Source: Chloroflexota bacterium
GTDB taxonomy: Bacteria; Chloroflexota; Dehalococcoidia; FW602-bin16
Direction: 5' to 3'
Length of the DNA stretch: 64,000 nucleotides
Assembly (NCBI GenBank): GCA_004297765.1
Contig: SCTZ01000071.1
Coordinates: 1 to 64,000 of the forward strand
Below are positions 19,678 to 28,635 of the stretch, in pieces; the stretch's first letter is position 1; the number at the start of each line of letters is the position of its first letter. Made by a program: the position numbers and the translations under genes. Below the pieces are notes generated by a model. It saw only the letters and a list, made by a program, of their open reading frames with translations. It ran no database searches and had not been told where the DNA came from.

Positions 19678-21009
19678 TCAGTGGCTGCGCCCGATTTTGA
19701 ACACGCGATCTCCGCCCGCGATGCCCTTGGTGGCATTGCAGGTATCTACAACCAGGTTGGCCGTGCGCACGATGTGCCCATAGTCGTAGGCGCTGTGGCC
19801 AGCCACTACCAGGACGCAATCGGCCCACGAGAGTCGGTCGTCGTCCAGAGCGACCGACTCCATGACCACTCTCTCTCGGTGAAACGCGTTGCCGCCGACC
19901 TCAAAGCTCGAGATATACGGATCGTTGTAGACGACGTCCGCCCGCTGTGCCAGGAGCAACTCGATCACCCGCTCGGCAGCGGAGTTGCGCGCATCGTCGA
20001 TGTCCTTCTTGAAAGCCACGCCCAGAACTAGGATCTTGGCGTTGCGCAGGGCGCGATCGCGGCTATCTAGAGCCTGGACAACCTTCTCCACCGTGTGGTA
20101 GGGCATACTCTGATTGACATCGGCCGCCAGCTCGATGAAGCGCGTGTAGAAGTCGTACTCTCGCGCCTTCCAGGAGAGATAATAGGGATCGACCAGGATG
20201 CAATGGCCTCCCACGCCCGGTCCCGGATAGAAAGGCATGAAGCCGAACGGTTTGGTGGAGGCCGCGTCGATGACCTCCCAAATATCGATCTGCATCCGCT
20301 CACACAGCTTGGCGAGCTCGTTCACCAACGCGATGTTTACGTTGCGGAAGATATTTTCCAGCAGCTTAGCCATCTCCGCCGTGCTTGGCGAGCTGACACG
20401 ATGGACCGAAGCTCCCAGGCTTGCCAGCAATTGGGCTGCCAGCTCGGTGCTTTCGTCGGTCAGACCGCCGACGACTTTGGGCGTATTCTCCACGCCGAAC
20501 TTCCTATCGCCAGGATTGATCCGCTCGGGACAGAAGGCCAGGTGGAAATCCTGCCCGGCCGTCAGCCCGGAGGACTCGAGAATGGGCCGCACGTCCTCCT
20601 CGGTCGTTCCAGGGTGCGTGGTGCTCTGCAGGATAACGAGCTGTCCAGCTTTCAGACGCGACGAGATCCCCTTAGCGGCTTGCACGATGAAGGAGATATC
20701 GGGCGCCTTGGAGGAGGTGAACGGCGTCGGCACGCAGATGAAGATGATGTCGCGCTCGGCCAACTCATCGTAGTTGGTGCTAGCGCGCAGCTTGCCGCCA
20801 GAGACAAGCGCGGCCAGATCGGGCGTATCGACATCGGGAATGTAGCTGATGCCGCGGTTAATGGTATCCACTCTATCGGCATCCACCTCGATCCCGAGCA
20901 CCGGATATCCGGCCTTCGCAAAGCCAACTGCCAGAGGCAATCCGACGTAACCCAGGCCGACAATGGCCATGCGTGCTGATCTGTCTTTGATCCGATCGAT
21001 TAGGGCCAT
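19678..21009 (-). CDS. Nucleotide-sugar dehydrogenase (UDP-N-acetylhexosamine 6-dehydrogenase type)
   Basis: MALIDRIKDRSARMAIVGLGYVGLPLAVGFAKAGYPVLGIEVDADRVDTINRGISYIPDV...PGPGVGGHCILVDPYYLSWKAREY. Confidence 0.92.
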   Translation of the reverse strand: MALIDRIKDRSARMAIVGLGYVGLPLAVGFAKAGYPVLGIEVDADRVDTINRGISYIPDVDTPDLAALVSGGKLRASTNYDELAERDIIFICVPTPFTSSKAPDISFIVQAAKGISSRLKAGQLVILQSTTHPGTTEEDVRPILESSGLTAGQDFHLAFCPERINPGDRKFGVENTPKVVGGLTDESTELAAQLLASLGASVHRVSSPSTAEMAKLLENIFRNVNIALVNELAKLCERMQIDIWEVIDAASTKPFGFMPFYPGPGVGGHCILVDPYYLSWKAREYDFYTRFIELAADVNQSMPYHTVEKVVQALDSRDRALRNAKILVLGVAFKKDIDDARNSAAERVIELLLAQRADVVYNDPYISSFEVGGNAFHRERVVMESVALDDDRLSWADCVLVVAGHSAYDYGHIVRTANLVVDTCNATKGIAGGDRVFKIGRSH

Positions 21010-21145
21010 GCTGGAGCCTCCCATGCCGCCGAGGAGAGAATAGTCTCCCGGTCTGATTACCTATCGACGGTGAACCCCGTCGCCGTCCTGTCCATTATAG
21101 TGGTCCGATCCAGGTAGAGGCAACAAGCAATTGGTCAGGGACGGA

Positions 21146-21670
21146 CTATTCTTCGGAGTGATCCCAGAGGGTGACGAAGGGGAGATTACGGTAGAGCTGC
21201 CGGTGATCGAGCCCATAGCCAACAACGTACTCGTCAGGAATCTCGAAGCCCACGTGGTCGATGGACATCTCCACCAGACGGCGCTTCGGTCGGTCCAGCA
21301 GCACACAGACGCCCAGACTGGATGGATGTCGCAACAGGAGGTTCTTGCGAATGTAGCGCAGGGTCAGTCCAGTGTCGATGATGTCTTCGACCAACAACAC
21401 GTGCTTGCCGGCGATGGGATGATCGAGGTCTTTGATGATCCGCACCGCTCCCGACGAGGGCGCCGGCGTTGTGTAGCTGCTGATAGACATGAAGTCGATG
21501 GAGACCGGGACGGTGATGGAGCGCAACAGATCGGCGAAGAAAGGTGCGGCCCCACGCAACACGCCCACCATTAGAAAAGGCTGCTTATCTCGATAGGTGG
21601 CGGAGATAGCAGCTCCCAACTCCCGCACCCGCGCCTGTATTCGCTCCTCAGAGAGCAGGATGCTAGACAT
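21146..21670 (-). CDS. hpt: Hypoxanthine phosphoribosyltransferase
   Basis: MSSILLSEERIQARVRELGAAISATYRDKQPFLMVGVLRGAAPFFADLLRSITVPVSIDFMSISSY...HVLLVEDIIDTGLTL (PRPP motif). Confidence 0.94.
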   Translation of the reverse strand: MSSILLSEERIQARVRELGAAISATYRDKQPFLMVGVLRGAAPFFADLLRSITVPVSIDFMSISSYTTPAPSSGAVRIIKDLDHPIAGKHVLLVEDIIDTGLTLRYIRKNLLLRHPSSLGVCVLLDRPKRRLVEMSIDHVGFEIPDEYVVGYGLDHRQLYRNLPFVTLWDHSEE

Positions 21671-22111
21671 CTAGGACTGCTCCAGACGCACGCCATAGCG
21701 AGAAAGGAACTTGCGCACGTCCTTGCTGTAGAATAGCTTGATGCGAACGTTCGGATAGAGCTCGCGCAGCCGGCGTAGCTTGCGGTTCTTTCGCGTCACG
21801 AGCTTCTGGCGAAGAGTAGTCAACTCGATATAGAGATCGAACTCCTTGAGGTAGAAGTCCGGGGTAAAATACTCGACTGGGTCGCCCACCTCGTTCCAAC
21901 GGAGCGGGAAGGAATGAGGCTCGTACTCCCACTCCACCTGGTAGAAATCGAGAACTCTGGCGAATGCCGCCTCACTGATATGAGCGAAGCTCGGCCGTTC
22001 CTTCTTGCGGCCGGGCTCGCCTTCGGGCGTCCTCGTCTGCTCTATGTCATCCACCAACAGGCCGAGTCCACGTGGGTGCCAAATTGCGTCCGATGTGCAC
22101 CGGGCATACAT
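21671..22111 (-). CDS. Conserved hypothetical protein, possible PD-(D/E)XK-like nuclease fold; start uncertain
   Basis: YFTPDFYLKEFDLYIELTTLRQKLVTRKNRKLRRLRELYPNVRIKLFY. Start chosen at ATG 22111 (MYARCTSDAIWHPRG...); an upstream GTG is possible. Confidence 0.55.
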   Translation of the reverse strand: MYARCTSDAIWHPRGLGLLVDDIEQTRTPEGEPGRKKERPSFAHISEAAFARVLDFYQVEWEYEPHSFPLRWNEVGDPVEYFTPDFYLKEFDLYIELTTLRQKLVTRKNRKLRRLRELYPNVRIKLFYSKDVRKFLSRYGVRLEQS

Positions 22112-22251
22112 CCAAGCATACCGATCGCACTTCTCCAACGCCTCACGCCGGGCACGAAAGCGCTGCCCCGGCGGAAGACCCACGTACCATATGGTACGAC
22201 TATAGCACAGGGGAGGAGACCAAATCAAACCAGGACTCCGTCTGGTTTGGC

Positions 22252-22279
22252 TTGGCAAAAGCGCCCCGGATGATATAAT
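22252..22279 (+). promoter_or_regulatory. Sigma70-type promoter for fhaA-fhaB-ftsW
   Basis: TTGGCA (22252-22257), 16-nt spacer, TATAAT (22274-22279), about 40 nt upstream of the fhaA ATG. Confidence 0.7.
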
Positions 22280-22317
22280 CTCCATGAATTCCCGTCTCGA
22301 ATCGAGAGGATAGCTAC

Positions 22318-23091
22318 ATGGGTCTCTTGTCCGGTCTGGAAGAGATGATCGAGAGCGTGTTCGAGAACGGCGTGGCCTCGCTGATGCGCAGCAGGCTCCA
22401 GCCGGTCGAGATCGCCAAGAAGCTGGCCAAGGCAATGGAGAACCACCAGAGCATCGGCGTCGGCAAGACCTACGTACCGAATAACTACGCCGTTCATCTG
22501 GGCCCGAGCGACTACGCCGTCTTCGCCCCTGGCAAGGGCGGCTACGAGCGGGATCTCTCGGACTACCTCGTAAACTTCGCTCGCCAGCGGGGCTATGCGC
22601 TCAAGAGCCGACCGACAGTGCAGCTCATCGCCGATCAAACGGTGGGCAAGCGTCAGGTGCGCATCTCGGCCCGGCTTCTGGATACCGTCAACGATGCCGA
22701 GTTGGATGATCCGCGCGCCACCAACTCGGGCTACACGACGCGACTTAACATCACGTCAGAGCCAATCGCCAAGCCGGCCGCTGCGGCTCCCCTGCCATCC
22801 GCCCACCTCGTGATCAACGAGGGCGCGGCCGCTCTGCGTTACCCTATCGACCACATGCCTTTCAGCGTAGGGCGTGCCCTGGACAACGACGTCGTGGTAG
22901 ATGATCGTCGAGTCTCTCGCCACCACGTGCAGATACGAGAGATGAACCAGAGGTACTTCCTGGTGGATCTGGATAGCACCAACGGCACCTTCGTCAACGG
23001 TGAGCGGGTGACGCGCTGCGTGCTGAAGGACAAGGACGTCATCTCTCTGGGGGGCATGCAGGTTGTTCTATCCACGCAGGGACAAGCATGA
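22318..23091 (+). CDS. FhaA-like protein (DUF3662 N-terminus plus C-terminal FHA domain)
   Basis: GLLSGLEEMIESVFENGVASLMRSRLQPVEIAKKLAKAMENHQSIGVGKTYVPNNYAVHLGPSDYA...; FHA core FSVGRALDNDVVVDDRRVSRHHVQIREMNQRYFLVDLDSTNGTFVNG. Confidence 0.93.
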   Translation: MGLLSGLEEMIESVFENGVASLMRSRLQPVEIAKKLAKAMENHQSIGVGKTYVPNNYAVHLGPSDYAVFAPGKGGYERDLSDYLVNFARQRGYALKSRPTVQLIADQTVGKRQVRISARLLDTVNDAELDDPRATNSGYTTRLNITSEPIAKPAAAAPLPSAHLVINEGAAALRYPIDHMPFSVGRALDNDVVVDDRRVSRHHVQIREMNQRYFLVDLDSTNGTFVNGERVTRCVLKDKDVISLGGMQVVLSTQGQA

Positions 23092-23525
23092 GCACTGACG
23101 TTACCATCCTGGTGCTGCGCATCGCCGTCATCGCCCTCCTGTACTTCCTGATCTTTCAGTTGCTTAGAACCATGCGGCGCGACCTACGGCGCACGGCCCA
23201 GCCCACAGCAGCTCATCCGCGCGCAAGCTGGCTGACCGTTGTCGAGCCGGGGCACTCGGATATGATGAGAGGGGACGAGATCCCGCTGGAGACGGTCAAC
23301 TCCATCGGACGAGCGCCCAGCAACACCATCTGTGTCAACGACGACTTCGTCTCCGCCCAGCACGCGATTCTGAGCTTCCGCCAGAAGCAGTGGTGGCTGG
23401 AGGATTTGGGAAGCACTAACGGCTCGTTCGTTAATCGGCATCCGGTTGAGACACCCACCATAGTCGCCCCGGGAGACATGGTCGAGATCGGACGCGTCAA
23501 GCTGAAGCTGGGGAAGCAAGATTAG
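23088..23525 (+). CDS. FhaB-like FHA-domain protein with N-terminal TM segment
   Basis: VLRIAVIALLYFLIFQLLRTMRRDL...SIGRAPSNTICVNDDFVSAQHAILSFRQKQWWLEDLGSTNGSFVN. Confidence 0.92.
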   Translation: MSTDVTILVLRIAVIALLYFLIFQLLRTMRRDLRRTAQPTAAHPRASWLTVVEPGHSDMMRGDEIPLETVNSIGRAPSNTICVNDDFVSAQHAILSFRQKQWWLEDLGSTNGSFVNRHPVETPTIVAPGDMVEIGRVKLKLGKQD

Positions 23526-23583
23526 ACCTGTATTTCGTATCACCGAGTTCCAACTTCTGCTCACCTCTTGGCTGTTCTTCGGG

Positions 23584-24819
23584 GTGGGCATTGTACAGAT
23601 TGCCCTCACCAAAGGGCTCGAGCTGACCACGGCCGGGTTGGCTCCGGCCATCGTCTTCGTCGCCCTGACCTTCGGCGTGCACGCCGCCCTGGCTATTTTT
23701 CGCTGCCGCGGGGATCAACTGCTTTTGCCCATCGTGAGCACACTGACCGCCATTGGGCTGGTGGTCATGTACAGGCTGCCGCAGGCCGATTTGGTCTCCC
23801 GGCAGACCATCTGGGCCGTGATATCCTACGGCGCCATGCTCGCCACGCTGGCCCTGGTCAAGGACCCTCCCAGACTCCGGCACTATCGCTACATCAGCGC
23901 CATCGCGGGGCTGCTCCTGGTGGCCGTGACCTTTGTCATCGGCTCCGCCCCCCCTGGCTCCGACGAGCGACTCTGGATCGTCCTGGGACCGTTCCAGTTT
24001 CAGCCCTCCGAGATCCTGAAGATCCTGCTGGTAATCTTCTTTGCAGCCTACCTGGACGAATATCGTGAGCTGATCTCCCGCGGGCGCTACCGCCTGGGGC
24101 CTTTCACACTGCCTCCCCTGCCATATCTTCTGCCATTGCTGGGTATGTGGGGCATTTCTCTGCTCCTGCTCTTGATACAAAAGGACCTAGGCGGGGCACT
24201 GCTCTTCTTCGGCATCTTTCTGACCATGCTTTACGTAGGTAGCTCCCGCGCCAGTTGGGTATACATTGCTCTGGTGGCTTTCGGGATAGCCGCCACCGCC
24301 GCGCATAGAGTCGTGCCGGTGGTACAGCGCCGGGTCGAAGGCTGGGTCGATCCATGGACCCACGCCTCCACGTCAGCCTACCAGGTCGTGCAGGGGCTGA
24401 TTGCGCTCGCGGCGGGCGGTATCTTCGGCAGCGGTCTCGGCCACGGTCGTCCGACCTCGGTGCCGGCAGTTCACACCGACTTGATCATCGCTGCCATTGG
24501 CGAGGAGTTGGGATTACTCGGCAGCTTCGCCGTCCTGATCCTCTATATGCTCCTGATCTACCGCGGCTTCAGAATCGCCGTGGCGGCGGCCAACAGCTTC
24601 AACCAGTTGCTTGCCACCGGTCTGACCAGCGTTCTAGCCCTGCAGACCCTCGTCATCCTGGGCGGGTCGGTGCGCCTGCTGCCCCTCACCGGCATCACTC
24701 TGCCCCTGGTGAGCTATGGTGGCAGCTCACTACTGGCCAACTTCGTTATTGTCGGCCTATTGTTGCGCATATCCCATGACAATGCGCGCGAGGCGGCACG
24801 GGCACAGGGTGGTTCCTGA
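23584..24819 (+). CDS. FtsW/RodA/SpoVE family peptidoglycan polymerase; N-terminus may extend upstream
   Basis: Polytopic; LWIVLGPFQFQPSEILKILLVIFFAAYLDEY, QKDLGGALLFFGIFLTMLYV, YQVVQGLIALAAGGIFGSGLGHG, VHTDLIIAAIGEELGLLG, LPLVSYGGSSLLANF. Confidence 0.93.
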   Translation: MGIVQIALTKGLELTTAGLAPAIVFVALTFGVHAALAIFRCRGDQLLLPIVSTLTAIGLVVMYRLPQADLVSRQTIWAVISYGAMLATLALVKDPPRLRHYRYISAIAGLLLVAVTFVIGSAPPGSDERLWIVLGPFQFQPSEILKILLVIFFAAYLDEYRELISRGRYRLGPFTLPPLPYLLPLLGMWGISLLLLLIQKDLGGALLFFGIFLTMLYVGSSRASWVYIALVAFGIAATAAHRVVPVVQRRVEGWVDPWTHASTSAYQVVQGLIALAAGGIFGSGLGHGRPTSVPAVHTDLIIAAIGEELGLLGSFAVLILYMLLIYRGFRIAVAAANSFNQLLATGLTSVLALQTLVILGGSVRLLPLTGITLPLVSYGGSSLLANFVIVGLLLRISHDNAREAARAQGGS

Positions 24820-24888
24820 TGCTAGAATAGTGTGGAACCCTGACCCTGTCATGGCGACCAAGTGGTGTATCCGGCCAGTCCATACGCT

Positions 24889-24963
24889 CTTCGTAGGGGC
24901 GCAATTCATTGCGCCCGGCGGGGTAGAGGGGCGCTGGGCGTGATGAATCACACCCCTACGAAG
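24889..24963. repeat. Nested palindromic (MITE/REP-like) intergenic element
   Basis: 11-bp perfect terminal inverted repeats cttcgtagggg / cccctacgaag enclosing two smaller hairpins (gggcgcaa-ttca-ttgcgccc and gggcgtgat-ga-atcacaccc). Confidence 0.8.
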
Positions 24964-25009
24964 GCGAAAACGACCTATCGGATGAACCACTGAATAGGAT
25001 GAGAAGATT

Positions 25010-26236
25010 GTGACTAACAAGACCAAGCGAGATCCTCTACGCGTACTCATGCTGTCCTGGGAGTATCCTCCCCACAATGTGGGCGGACTCGGAAAACACG
25101 TCACCGAGCTGGCTCCGGCTCTCGTCAAGCAGGGAGTGGAGGTCCGCATATTGACCCCTCGCTGGGTCGGCGGAATGGGCGAGGAAGTGCTGGTCGACGG
25201 CAGCACGATCTATCGCGTGGAACCTCCGCAGGTAGACATGCCGGATTTCTTCACCGGCGCGTGGCGCACGAACCTTTCGCTGGAGCAGAAGGGTAACGAG
25301 ATATTCGGGCAGAGCGGAACTTTCGACATCATTCACGCCCATGATTGGCTAGTGGCTTTCGCGGCCATCGCCCTGAAGCACGCCCACAAGACCCCGCTGC
25401 TTGCCACGATCCACGCCACCGAGTACGGTCGCTCACGTGGCTACCTTGGTGGCGAGATGCAACGGGCCATCCACAACGTGGAGTGGTGGCTGACCTTCGA
25501 GGCCTGGCGCGTCATCTGCTGCAGCCAGTTCATGCGGGCCGAGATCAGTCAGACAGTGAACACGCCCTGGGACAAGATCGACATCATTGCAAACGGCGTA
25601 GATGCCAGCATCTTCGACGGGGCGAGCGCGGCCGAGTTGCAGGAGTTCCGCAAGAAGTTCGCGTTGCCCAACGAAAAGATCGTGTTTCATGTCGGTCGAT
25701 TGGTGCAGGAAAAAGGGGTCCACATTCTAGTAGAGTCCATTCCGCATGTTTTGCGCCAGTTTCCCATGGCAAAATTCGTGATCGCCGGAACCGGGGGCAT
25801 GTTGCCTGAGCTGAAGATACGTGCCGAGCAGCTGGGCGTGTCGAACAAGGTCTTCTTCACGGGCTTCATTCCGGACGAGGATCGCAACCGCCTCTTCCAG
25901 GTAGCGGACGTGGCCGTGTTTCCCAGCCTGTACGAGCCATTTGGCATCGTCGCGCTTGAGGCTATGGCAGCCAGGACACCTGTGGTGGTTTCGAGCGTGG
26001 GAGGATTCGCCGAGATCGTGCAGAATAACGAGACCGGCATGGTCGTCTACCCGGATAGCGTAGAGTCGCTCACCTGGGGGATAACCCATACGCTGGCACG
26101 ACCCGACTGGGCCCAGGCCCGAGCCGACAATGCCTATCGCATGGTGCTGCGAGACTACTCCTGGGATGAGATCGCGCGGCGCACGCGCGAGGTGTACGAG
26201 CGGATCAGAGACGAGCGCGAGCGGACCGCGTGGTAG
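25010..26236 (+). CDS. GT4-family glycosyltransferase (glycogen synthase-like N-terminus)
   Basis: VLMLSWEYPPHNVGGLGKHVTELAPALVKQGVEVRILTPR...HAHDWLVAFAAIALKH...FHVGRLVQEKGVHILVESIPHVL...PSLYEPFGIVALEAMAARTPVVVSSVGGFAEIV. Confidence 0.92.
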   Translation: MTNKTKRDPLRVLMLSWEYPPHNVGGLGKHVTELAPALVKQGVEVRILTPRWVGGMGEEVLVDGSTIYRVEPPQVDMPDFFTGAWRTNLSLEQKGNEIFGQSGTFDIIHAHDWLVAFAAIALKHAHKTPLLATIHATEYGRSRGYLGGEMQRAIHNVEWWLTFEAWRVICCSQFMRAEISQTVNTPWDKIDIIANGVDASIFDGASAAELQEFRKKFALPNEKIVFHVGRLVQEKGVHILVESIPHVLRQFPMAKFVIAGTGGMLPELKIRAEQLGVSNKVFFTGFIPDEDRNRLFQVADVAVFPSLYEPFGIVALEAMAARTPVVVSSVGGFAEIVQNNETGMVVYPDSVESLTWGITHTLARPDWAQARADNAYRMVLRDYSWDEIARRTREVYERIRDERERTAW

Positions 26237-27564
26237 ATCAAGCTATGAGTGGCGAAATCGCGGTGGTGGATCTCCTCGCACGCAAGCGCGATGGGGGTCA
26301 GTTGACCGGTGAAGAGATCAGCTACCTGATCCGGGGCTACCATGATGGCCGCGTTCTGGACTCCCAGATGGCCGCGCTGCTGATGGCCATCAACTGGCGC
26401 GGGCTTTCCAGGAGCGAGACCAGCTTCCTGACGCAGGCTCTGGTGGACAGCGGCCGAGCCCTGGATCTACGCCCGGTCGTGCCGATGGCCGCGGACAAGC
26501 ACAGCACTGGAGGGGTCAGCGACAAGACGACGCTAGTGGTCGCTCCCCTCGTCGCCGCCTGCGGTCTGCCGGTCGCGAAGATGGCAGGGCGTGGTCTGAG
26601 CTTCACGGGGGGAACGCTGGACAAGCTGGAATCCTTCCCCGGCCTGCGCGTGGAGCTAACCGAGAGTGAGTTTCTTCACACACTGGAACGCGTGGGACTG
26701 GTCATCGGGGGGCAGTCCCCGGATCTGGCCCCCGCGGAGGGCAAGCTGTACGCGTTGCGAAACCTCACAGCGACCGTGCCAAACATCGGGCTAATCGCCA
26801 GCAGCATCATGGCCAAGAAGCTTGCCGCCGGAGCCCAGGTCATCGTTCTGGACGTCAAAGCCGGCAGCGGCGCGTTCTGTAAGACAGAGAGCGAGGCAGT
26901 GGATTTGGCCAGGCTAATGGTGGAGATCGGACAGAGCGCAGGACGCCAGGTAGCGGCGACCATCTCGCGTATGGACCAGCCGCTAGGGCGCGCTGTTGGC
27001 AACACCCTGGAGGTCCAGGAGGCCATCGCCACGTTACGCGGGCATGGTCCGGAGGATGTGTTGGAGCTCTCTCTCCACCTGGCCAGCCAGATGATCCTCC
27101 TCTCCGGTCTCTACGCCGACCAGGCCGCGGCGTCGGCACGTCTGCAGCGTGCCCTGGAGGACAGCACCGCACTGGACAAGCTCGCTCAGATGGTGGAGGT
27201 CCAGGGCGGCCGAAGCGCCGACGTGTACCACCCCGAGAACCTGGCCTCCGCCCCTTATGTCGAGACGCTTCGCGCCCAGCGCGCCGGATACGTCACGGCC
27301 GTCGATGCGCTGAAGGTGGGGGTTGCCTGCCTGACACTGGGTGCCGGCCGCACCAAGAAGGACCAGTCCATCGACCACGCTGCCGGGATAGTGCTGCACG
27401 CAAAGCGGGGCAGCTATGTCGGGGTCAGCGATGCGCTGGCGGAGATTCACTGCTCGGACGATAGAAAGCTCGGCCGGGCGCGGGAGTTGCTTGAGGATGC
27501 TTTCGCCTGGGGAGAAGAGCCGCCGGGCGAGATCGCGCTGATTGCCTCTGCGACGGTCCTGTAG
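26230..27564 (+). CDS. Pyrimidine-nucleoside / thymidine phosphorylase
   Basis: AADKHSTGGVSDKTTLVVAPLVAACGLPVAKMAGRGLSFTGGTLDKLESFPGLRVEL; glycosyltransferase family 3 nucleoside phosphorylase signature. Confidence 0.94.
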   Translation: MVDQAMSGEIAVVDLLARKRDGGQLTGEEISYLIRGYHDGRVLDSQMAALLMAINWRGLSRSETSFLTQALVDSGRALDLRPVVPMAADKHSTGGVSDKTTLVVAPLVAACGLPVAKMAGRGLSFTGGTLDKLESFPGLRVELTESEFLHTLERVGLVIGGQSPDLAPAEGKLYALRNLTATVPNIGLIASSIMAKKLAAGAQVIVLDVKAGSGAFCKTESEAVDLARLMVEIGQSAGRQVAATISRMDQPLGRAVGNTLEVQEAIATLRGHGPEDVLELSLHLASQMILLSGLYADQAAASARLQRALEDSTALDKLAQMVEVQGGRSADVYHPENLASAPYVETLRAQRAGYVTAVDALKVGVACLTLGAGRTKKDQSIDHAAGIVLHAKRGSYVGVSDALAEIHCSDDRKLGRARELLEDAFAWGEEPPGEIALIASATVL

Positions 27565-27611
27565 CTGTTGACCGCGGAGAAGATGCAAGCCCCTACTACC
27601 TGGTACTCCTT

Positions 27612-28102
27612 CTACCCGTTGCCTTCCTTCCCCCAAGAAGCTTGAGGTGGGTGAGGCACTGCCCTGTTGGGAGGAACCTCCAAAGTGTCCCCGACCGGAC
27701 TGGCCAGTGATCGCTCGAAGAGGGTAAACATGTCCACAAGCCCCTTCGTCTCGAAAGCTCGGTTCCGTCGAACGTCTCGTACAGGACGTAGCACGCCAGT
27801 GGCAACAAGCTGTTCTACGGCAGCGTTGGTGGCCGGTATACTGCGCTTGATCAAAACTGCATGGCCTCGATATTACCCAGTACGGCCTCCGCAGTGGAAT
27901 CCCGCTCCCTGACGGAGGGGAAATCCATTGCACGATCTGCCTCTGCTCGAAGCAACCTGCGAGCGCCTATCTCTAATCCTTCGATCCTTGACGAAGCCAC
28001 GGCTTCGGCCCGCAATAGAAGCCGGGCCACAGCTTCAAGGCTAGCGGCGATAACATTAGTCAAGCCCGCGCTCTGTATCAAGTTATCGCCCTGCTTCGTC
28101 AC
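27612..28102 (-). pseudogene. Fic/DUF4172-type protein remnant: N-terminal and C-terminal pieces present, catalytic core absent
   Basis: 28102-27851: LLLRAEAVASSRIEGLEIGARRLLRAEADRA...STAEAVLGNIEAMQF (Fic N-terminal region); 27854-27612, different frame: IPATNAAVEQLVATGVLRPVRDVRRNRAFETKGLVDMFTLFERSLASPVGDT (C-terminal winged helix). No HPFxxGNGR between them. Confidence 0.75.
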
Positions 28103-28337
28103 CTAACCGGCTACCTGAGCTTTGCTTCATACGATTGAGTTCTCGATGCACCGGCCATTCGGCAAATGCGAGATAGAACAATAGAATAATGTTAAGAAGG
28201 GGAACAAGCTGCCCTAAACCCAACCATCCAGGGAAACCCGCCCTTGAAAATATTCTCCAATAAGGCACTACTACGATTCCGGCGATGGCTAACATGGCTA
28301 ACACAATCATCAGTTCAGGTACACCGATCCCAGGCAT
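28083..28337 (-). CDS. Small hypothetical membrane protein
   Basis: MPGIGVPELMIVLAMLAIAGIVVVPYWRIFSRAGFPGWLGLGQLVPLLNIILLFYLAFAEWPV; at least two hydrophobic segments. Confidence 0.6.
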   Translation of the reverse strand: MPGIGVPELMIVLAMLAIAGIVVVPYWRIFSRAGFPGWLGLGQLVPLLNIILLFYLAFAEWPVHRELNRMKQSSGSRLGDEAGR

Positions 28338-28635
28338 AGCCTTTCCTCCTTGCTTTATCGGCGGTGTCGCCTACACTACTTTGGCCTATTGGTCATTGGT
28401 TCGTCTTGAGCAAGCCGCTATGCGTATGATCAATATCAAGCCAAAGACCACGATCGCAATTGCTACAACAATAATTTTTCAGCGACGGATAGGGATGCTA
28501 CCGATTACCTCAAATGCCCCGAGGTTTATACCAATTGCCGGCGGTGAAGTCCCATATTCGGCGCTCAGCGCCGCAGGGCCCGGCACAAAACCCCGGGAAA
28601 TAGGATCGATGCTCGCGCAATTGGTATTACTTGTG

